From Limonium bicolor (taxonomy: Eukaryota; Streptophyta; Magnoliopsida; Caryophyllales; Plumbaginaceae): 64,000 bases of DNA. Of this stretch, positions 56,377-64,000 are shown in pieces. Location of the stretch: positions 125,551,503 through 125,615,502 of the forward strand of contig CM041783.1 in assembly GCA_023374045.1 (NCBI GenBank), read 5' to 3'. The notes beneath the pieces were generated by a model. It worked only from the letters and a program-made list of their open reading frames with translations, had not been told where the DNA came from and did not search any database. The translations under genes and the position numbers were made by a program. Within the stretch, counting starts at the first letter, position 1. Each line of letters opens with the position of its first letter.

Positions 56377-59300
56377 TGTAACACCCCTCTCCATAATCAC
56401 GATATAATCCCTCACGTAGCAATAAATAAAACGTCTCGTAGTGGAAAAATAAATAAGAATTACAAAACTCACTCGGGTGTCACCGGCCGTTACTCGCCCA
56501 TGCGAGCAACGCAGCCAAACTACATCCACTTCCAATACAAATAAACTGCTAACCGCAGTGATAACGAGAACTCCTATACATCACACCAAGTCCATAAACC
56601 ATAAACATCGACAAGTGAGCGTCTACCCAATCCTGAATACACAACCTTACCATAATACAATTCACCATCTTCATTGCTATACAACATCTCCAATTACTCT
56701 GTTCCTGCTCTTCAGCTCCGACAATGATCAACAACCTGTAATGGTGTAGTATCAGCGATAGACGCTGAGTATGCCGGGCCTGGACCCTAATGGTCACTTG
56801 TCATTTTAACCATCTTATTATTAGATCGGTTTCATGCTTTACCATTTACAGTTATAAACAATACTGTAATAAACATATATAATACACTTATTCATCCATC
56901 CAAATATTCATAGATATTCAGCCATCCATCCAATCTAGAATCATTTAATAACACAATCCACAATTATATATCGAACGTATCGAACAATAACAATATAATG
57001 TACAATGTACATTCGCCGTAGCGTACAGTGTTCATATTTAATTTACCTTAGCCTTGTAAGCTCCATCCAACCATCAACACACAATAAAATAACCACAAGT
57101 ATAACCAATGAACAACAAAGCGAAACAACGAGAATAATAAACATGTATTAAGTCTCGTCCATGGTATTGTTCGCCACTGTATAAGTCTCAATTGTTTTAG
57201 TTGTTCAGTTACACCTAGTGACAATGTCTCGTTAAAACGACATGTCTCTAGTTACCCATATATTATGGCGGGTCACCCACGGCAGTAGCCACTCCAACGG
57301 TAGAGTCTCCGACCAACGAGCCATTCTAGCTCACGGGAAATTTTCTTGATACTTACGGACCCGTACGCGGACATCCTGGTATCGTTTTTCTGATCACAGC
57401 GCGCACCAAGAGCCACATCCTCTTGGCTTTACTTCCATTCCATTAATTAATTAATTATACCATCGCATTGCATTACCAAATTTTCTAACACAGCAGACTA
57501 AGGTCATTAGTCCAATCCGGAGTCTGTAAACTCGGGATCCAGTGTTAGATACGAGAGCGGCGTATAGAAAGGCCAATGCTCCGTATAAAGGTCTCAGATA
57601 TTATGTATATCTTATTATCTTAGTGCTACAACGTTTTTCTGACGTTCCTTATGTTTTATATAAGATAGCACCATAGCCGCTAGTTCGTTTTATATATAGG
57701 TTCATATATACGAACCAATACTGTTAACTCAACAACAGTAAATAATAAGCAGCTATAAATATACAATTCATGCATATTAATTATCACGTTCAGACAAACA
57801 ATCTTATCACAGATCACACAGAAGTCTGAACTGAGGAAGCCCTCAGAGACACATAACAACATACAAGTTATATCAACCAAATCCGAGCCCAAGGAGCAAC
57901 CTTAGGTCAACTCGGATCAAACCCCTTTACATACAGTTCACCCTGATTGTATTACGGTGGAGTATGAATCAGCAAGATCCTATGCTCCGTGTAGTCCGCT
58001 AGCTCGTCGAGCGTCTTGTCAGAAGTACAATCTAAACGGTAATAAACTATAAGTCATTCTCCATGACTAACTACATCCGGTATTTCCGAATAATAAGTAA
58101 CCCCGACAGTTCACCCCTGTTTTCTACAGTTGTTCGTTACGGGTTTCTCTAAAACAGTCGGTTTTGTTACTTAAACGCGTACGAACATTTCAACTGTTAA
58201 GTTTAATTCGTTGTATTTCTTTTTAATCTTGTCCACCATCTAGCTTAGGTACATATCCTATAGTTGCATGTATTCATGCATGATTGTAGTACATTATTAT
58301 TTTTTTGTATTGTGTCCAAAATTCATAACTTATAGTTCGTAACTATATATATTTTTTTTAAATAACTTCCACCATTAAATCATATGGTTCCCAACCAAAA
58401 TATATATCCACCTTATATACATTATCCTTGCGTATGTATATATTTACCACGTAGGTAATTCCCATGAGTTTAATAAACTCTTATATCATATGTTACATTT
58501 TATCATCTTATGTTAGATGATTATTCCCATTAGTTGTATTGTATTGTACAACTTATATTAAGATTGTTATCCCAATATTATGTAACATTTTACGTTGTAC
58601 ATTTACAACTCCTAAGGTTTATTCCATAAATACCTTAGTTTATAAATCCCATTCATTTATAGTTTGTCACATTATTTTATGTGAGTACCCTTCCTTATAT
58701 TAATTCCATCTAAACCATATAATTGTTATAACATTTACAACATTATAGACCTTAGTCAAAAATTCATTTTCCAACTCTTGTTAGCTTGGTACAGCCCTTA
58801 ATTCTATTTAAATTCCGTTTTGACCACATAACATTTTGTAATGTTATACCATACACTAATATCATACAATGTGATATTTTTATTTCCCTTAACTTATAAC
58901 CTATAGTTTTTATGCAAAACTATTTATTATTGCCTCTTAGGCACCATAAGAAAATCTTATTCTTTTCCATAAACCATAGTTTCTTAACTTACAAAATCAC
59001 TCCTTAAATCATACCATGTTATATCTTCCATTCAATATAACATTTCTAACTTATAAAAGAGTATAACCTTTGGTTATTTTTTGTAAATTCCGAACAACCC
59101 TTGTGCTATTCTATAATTGCCATTTGGCCCTATTTATAACATATAGTTTACCATATCATTAAAACTATATTTTATACACATAACTTATTAAATTTTCTTA
59201 ATAATTCTAAAAATCACCAAATTCCACCAAAGGGTTATAAATATCCTTATTAACCCATATACTTTCAATATTTACCATTCCACCATCTATTTTTCTCCAA

Positions 59301-61990
59301 AGTGTCATAATGACAAAATAACTATATATTATACATATATAGTTTATTTTAATTCCAAAAACATTCCAATAAATTCCTAAAAATTTCTAATAGCCCATGG
59401 GTGTTTAAAATACCATTGTACACCCTTTATTTTCGGTAATAACATATTTACCACATATGTTATAAAAATATTACCATAAGATACTTATCTCATTATACAA
59501 CCTTAAATAAGTTATTTAACTTATCTAATTTGGTCAAAACCTATCATATGGTCAAGGTTGACCACCTTAATATTTCCTTGACCATTAATTTCCTTCATTC
59601 ATGGTTTGTACCCATACTTTTCAAAAATTACCATTTAATCCCAAAACTTTATAAAATCTTGTAAACTTTATTTTAACTCCTTTTTTACCTCTAATTTTCG
59701 GCCTTATTATTCTAAAGCCCCCAAATTTAATTTAATTACATCTAAGGCCCACTTCTTTTCGGTAATGATAGAATATCACCTAAACTTAAATAAAAACTTG
59801 TAAATGCATAAATAAAATGGCCTAAAGTACATGGCCTTATTACAACATTTGCTCACAAAATAACTTACACATAAATGTCCCAAAATACATATAAATTTTC
59901 GGCCTCAGCATAGATTCTTTGTTTAATTACCAAACTTCCACATAATGTCTTAAATTTGACACTTATGCTTGTTCAATTAGTTATAAAATTTATTAAACCA
60001 TTCCTTAAACATTTTAAGGTCAAACAAGACCTTATTTCACCTCTTCACTCACGGCAATAGTATTAGAATTAGCTTAGAACATTTTTAACTTAGCAAAGTT
60101 AATGTTTAAGTGATTTATACCTTGATTTAGCTTAGGTAATCCTTGTTTGGTTCGGCCACCTTAAGTAAAAATTCTCCACAGCTTGTTTTACATGTTTTCA
60201 AACAGAAAACAAGGCCTAGTTAGTCTCCAAGCAAGATCTAACCATAAGAAGTAATTTAATGTAAAATTTAAGGCAAAAATTACCTTAAGAGTGCAAGGAG
60301 AGTTCAAGATGGTTTCGACCTGAATCAAACACACCATAAGGTGTTAGATCCACCATATTGACATAGGAAATAGCTAGATCTCAACAAGCTACCTTGTTAT
60401 TAGGTTTTACCTTGGAAAAATGCCTTAAAAGAGGGTATTTCCTTTGGATCTCGGCCACCCTTGCTCCAAATGGCTAACCAACAGATTCCACATGGAAAGG
60501 AGAAGAATATGAGGCTATGACCAAAGTTTCACAGCCGAACTTGAAGGGAATCAAAAGTTATGAGCTTAAAGCACATTTTTACCTTAAATGGTCAAGACTT
60601 GAACTTTCCTCCTTAGATCTGGTTAGGAACGAGATTGAACCTTCCTTTAACCTCCAAATCACTCTACATAGATGTATAGAAAAGGTTGGAGTGTAGATCA
60701 ATCGAAAAAGGAAAGAAAGATGAAGAAAATGGGCATTTTTATGCCTTAAGAGCTTACCTAGAGCTTGAGATCTCATCAATGGTGCTTGGGAACCTTACCT
60801 ACGGTGGAGGGGAGCCAGAGAGAGCTCAAGGAGTGAGCCATCTCGGCTGAAGAGAGGAAATGAAGGAGGAAGACCTATTATTGCCTTAAAGTCATTTTTT
60901 TGAATATTTTATGACATTATTGAATTGGTGACTCATCAATGCTTGATTGATGCTGATAATTGAAGAGGAATTCGGTGGAGACAAGAAGAGAGGGAAGGCG
61001 TGTATGATTGGAGAAGGTAGGGCTTGATTGATTCAAATTTGAATAAAAAATGAGATAATAATGTGACTTTTAGCAAAAGTGAAAGGTGACTCATCTTGCC
61101 TTGTCTTGTACTGCTTGGGAGACACGAAATACAAGGGGGGAAGAGGCTCCAAAAATCGCTGGCTCACATGGGTAAGGTGAGTGTAGACAATTTGTTTTTG
61201 TTTTATTAGGTAAAATATTCTTTTTCTTATTTTTTTATGTAAAAGTAAAGGACTATATTTAATTTTCACATGTCTCTTGTCTCTTGGTCTGTTAAGAGAC
61301 TTAATTATCTGATTTCATGTGGTCCATTTCGTGGTCAATGGTCAACATTGACCAACGTAGTCAATGTTGACCCAAACGGGCCCCACTTTAGGGTTTTATT
61401 AATATTTTAATATTAAATTTGTAAAAATTCGTAAATTTCTGGAATTAAATTCCTAATATCATATAATATGATATTTTATCATATTTAAAGGTATTTATAA
61501 CCTTTTAGCTCATTTAAAACCAATTTAGAAGGCGATTACACAAAAACGTGCTTTAAGGAGTTTTAGTGCACATTTTGTGTCGCAAGCTGTTTCTGAGCTT
61601 GGTTTTCTTTGACAACGGTTTTGTTGTGTCCCTTACATGATATTTGATCATGGTATCCAATTTTATATCATTTAGAGGTCATTAGATTTTTAAGGTCTCT
61701 TAGAGCACCTTTTTGCTCTATTTGACCTTGAAGCATGTAAGTGCTTGTTCTTTGTGTTGGAGTGTTGTCCAACGGTTATAATATGTTTAATATTATGTTG
61801 ATAGACTTAGGACAAATTTTTAGGTCCTAAGAAGTTCATTTGGGTATTTATTTACCCTTAACAGTCAAAGGGTGCAACATCTTGTTTTATGTTGACCACT
61901 GTTGTTCTCAGTTGACTTATAAGGCATGTTCAGGCCTTAATTAATGTGATTAAATATTTAATCCATGTTTAATAAGTTTGGGGTAGTTCA
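56377..61990 (-). mobile_element. Element B, 5' LTR (5.61 kb)
   Basis: Same ends as 46226-51794 and very similar throughout. On its right (upstream in sense), where flanking host DNA is expected, sits another polypurine-tract end of a B interior (61991 onward). So this LTR, like LTR2 of element A, is flanked by interior sequence on both sides. Positions 58200-60000 are AT-rich with nothing nameable. Confidence 0.9.
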
Positions 61991-62276
61991 GTGTACCCCC
62001 CTTAAAAAGACTTCGTCCCGAAGTCTCTCAATTAAATAGGTAAATATATAAATGTATAACTACCCATTATTCCCATAATGTATATCTATGTGATATATCA
62101 TTTACACACATCGTGTTGTGCCTATACAGCACATAGCCATCACTTTGTGGCGTTAGTTCATTCATATATGGATATAGGTGATCCATCAGCACCATCATTT
62201 CCTATCAGTTCTACCAACCCTGACAACCTCTCTGAGGTGTCAATAACATTCCATTGTTCCACATTCCATATCTAAT
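61991..62276 (-). mobile_element. Remnant of a second B interior (polypurine-tract end)
   Basis: Matches 51795-52078 almost base for base, including CCCCCCTTAAAAAGACTTCG, then breaks into scrambled pieces. It implies that B once had the form LTR-INT-LTR-INT, as element A still does. Confidence 0.82.
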
Positions 62277-62487
62277 GATTCATTTCGTATCTCTTTCCAC
62301 ATTCCATATCTAATGATTCATTTCGTATCTAGGTGTCCATAACATTCCATTGTTCCACATTCCATATCTCTGAGGTGCAACATCTTGTTTTATGTTGACC
62401 ACTGTTGTTCTCAGTTGACTTATAAGGCATGTTCAGGCCTTAATTAACGTGATTAAATATTTAATCCATGTTTAATAAGTTTGGGGT
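62277..62487. other. Scrambled junction between B and F
   Basis: Short words of the adjoining interior are repeated out of order: TCCACATTCCATATCTAATG occurs twice more or less whole, CCATAACATTCCATTGTTCC is repeated, then comes a piece (about 62367-62487) of the B LTR end, up to TTTGGGGT. This passes into F sequence over the shared GGGT. It looks like templated filler from repair of a break, or a collapsed remnant of a third LTR. Confidence 0.75.
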
Positions 62488-63508
62488 GTGGCTAGATTAG
62501 GAATGAATTTGATGAGGAAGTTTCTGTGTGGATAAGTAAGAAAAGTAGGTGAACTATGGCAAACTTTTAGTAGGAAATGTACATTTAGGAATGACTTGGT
62601 GAATGGGAGAACCATGGTGTGTATTGGGTTGAGTAGAGATGTTTAGTAACCAAGGAATGGTAGTTGGAGGATGAGAGTAGAGTGTGTAAAAATCTGTAAC
62701 AAATAGCATGTGAAATGCATTGGAGAAACAAGGAAAAGAGTTAGTGTTAGTAACCTTGGAAATGAAGATTTGACTTGGGTATAGGTAGTACATATGTCGA
62801 GGATGTAAAGTAATGGATTTAGGATGCTAGGGGTAGCATTGGTAGAGGGAGTATTGAATGGTAAAGGTTAAAATGAAAATATGTAGCATTAGAGGAATGA
62901 AAACTATTGTAAGTGTTGAAAGGAAGTGAGGAGAAATTGTGTATGTGGATTTAGAAATGAGTAAGGTATTTGGTGGATGAACTAAGGCAATTTAGAGGGC
63001 CTAAGTAGTGTTTAAACATGTGGGATTACATGTAGGAAGATTGGGGAAACAATGGGCAAAGTATAGAACTGAAAACAGATTTTAAAACTGAAATACTGGG
63101 CCGGACCGACCTTGGGACCGAACTTGTAAGGTCGGTCGAGCCCAGATTTACAAAGACGAAAACCTACTGGAATGGACCGACCTTGCAGTAATGTAACTCA
63201 CTGGAATGGACCGACCTTGGGACCGGACTTGCAAGGTCGGTCGGACCAGAATTTTCCAGCGATGAAACTTACTGACTTCGACCGACCTTGGGTCCGACCC
63301 TGGGTAAGGTCGGTCGAGTTAAAACAAAAAAAAAAAAACAAAATGATATGATTATAGTAATCATAGGTATATGTATATATAACTATTCACATATGTATAT
63401 GTATATAAAGTTGTACATCATTAATAGGATGGAAATGGTAAGAAAGTATACACATGGGTAAGAAAACAAGTTTGAGAAAATTGTGCACTTAGGAACATTA
63501 AGTTAAAC
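62488..63508 (+). mobile_element. Element F, 3' LTR, right fragment
   Basis: Matches 36780-37829 of the 5' LTR. About 460 bp of F between 46225 and this point are missing compared with the 5' LTR. It is cut at 63508 by a new TGAAATACCCC start. Confidence 0.85.
63098..63320 (+). repeat. Contracted two-arm/one-antiarm array (F 3' LTR)
   Basis: Three whole units (near 63098, 63203 and 63276) and a stub (63171-63186) of a fourth that lost its middle and inverted arms. The 5' LTR has four. Confidence 0.85.
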
Positions 63509-64000
63509 TGAAATACCCCAAACCTCAATATATTAAAGAACTATCTAATTAGGATATACTAAGGCTAGAAAGTGCCTTAGAAACATTAGAAGAAGTGTTA
63601 AAAAACAATTTACACCAAAACATGCTTTAGGAACAATTAGAGCAAAAGGTGTTTTAAAGAACACAAATAAATTAGGGAGCTACAAATAAGTTCCCAAGAG
63701 ATTTCAAATGTGAAATACCTCTAAGATTAGTAATACAAATTAAGCGAAATTAGCGTTTAAACCGAAGACGCACCTTAGAGCACAAAAATGTGCTTTAAAG
63801 GAAAAAATGTGCTTTAAAGGAAAATGTGCTTTAAGCATGTATACATGGAAAGAAAAGGCTAATGAGCCTAAATACCAATAAGGAATAAGGGGACAGCAAT
63901 AAATGGTCACAGGAGCCATAGCGTATACACATAAATTAAGTATACAAGTCCACACAAAAACTGGTACTAAACTAACGAAAGTTAAGGAGAAACCACTAAA
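63509..64000 (+). mobile_element. Family-E LTR start, running off the window
   Basis: TGAAATACCCCAAACC opens a new LTR; TAAAC (63504-63508) is its candidate duplication. GTGCTTTAAAGGAAAA repeats at 63789-63830 and GTGCTTTAAG words recall 1-193 and 4534-4557. Orientation is plus. The right end is outside the window. Confidence 0.6.

Overview
The window is repeat-filled nuclear DNA of a seed plant, most likely an angiosperm. The evidence is nested long-terminal-repeat (LTR) retrotransposons with plant-type Ty3/gypsy signals: a primer site TGGTATCAGAGC complementary to initiator-Met tRNA, a 3' polypurine tract AAGGGGGGTAGAT, TG...CA LTR ends, 5-bp target-site duplications, CT-rich leaders and TA microsatellites. 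I cannot name the species. I see no host gene, tRNA, rRNA or CRISPR array. The only recognisable protein is a retrotransposon gag. Most long open frames come from repeats, often open on both strands at once.

Layout, oldest to youngest where order is visible. (1) Positions 1-193 and 4490-5488 are pieces of an old LTR (family E) split by D, a complete solo LTR at 194-4489 (duplication TTACC). (2) At 5489 a non-coding element F begins. Its 5' LTR (5489-6668 + 36425-39425) is split by element A. Its interior is 39426-45136. Its 3' LTR (45137-46225 + 62488-63508) is split by element B and cut at 63509 by another E-family LTR that runs out of the window. (3) Element A (6669-36419, duplication TTTTG) has three LTRs and two interiors: LTR1-INT1-LTR2-INT2-LTR3. 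Each interior carries the same solo LTR C (duplication AGCAT). LTR2 is a mosaic: its left part has the private variants of LTR3 and its right part those of LTR1, with the switch between 21028 and 21139. This is the signature of unequal crossing-over between the 5' and 3' LTRs of one element. (4) Element B (46226 to about 62486, minus strand) has two full LTRs of about 5.6 kb around a 4.6-kb interior with a broken gag, plus scrambled remains of a further interior and LTR end on its right.

A, D and F LTRs are related (about 4.2-4.3 kb). B, C and E have different LTRs. A and F have no recognisable gag or pol and must depend on proteins supplied in trans. B keeps gag (capsid plus two zinc knuckles) but no visible pol.

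The most unusual signal is structural. LTR families D, A, F and C each carry 3-6 copies, at roughly 70-bp spacing, of one module: two direct arms followed by one inverted arm, so the inverted arm could pair with either direct arm. Arm sequence differs between families (GACCGAACTT, GACCGACCTT, GACCGACCC, GTCCGAACTT) but the topology in LTR sense is the same, and outer arms co-vary. Other conserved non-coding features of A, F and B are a perfect hairpin overlapping the primer site, a second (central) polypurine tract, a 50-bp interior block, and serial AAGGTAA donor-like sites in the LTR leaders.

All comparisons were made by eye; no alignment, folding or database search was run.
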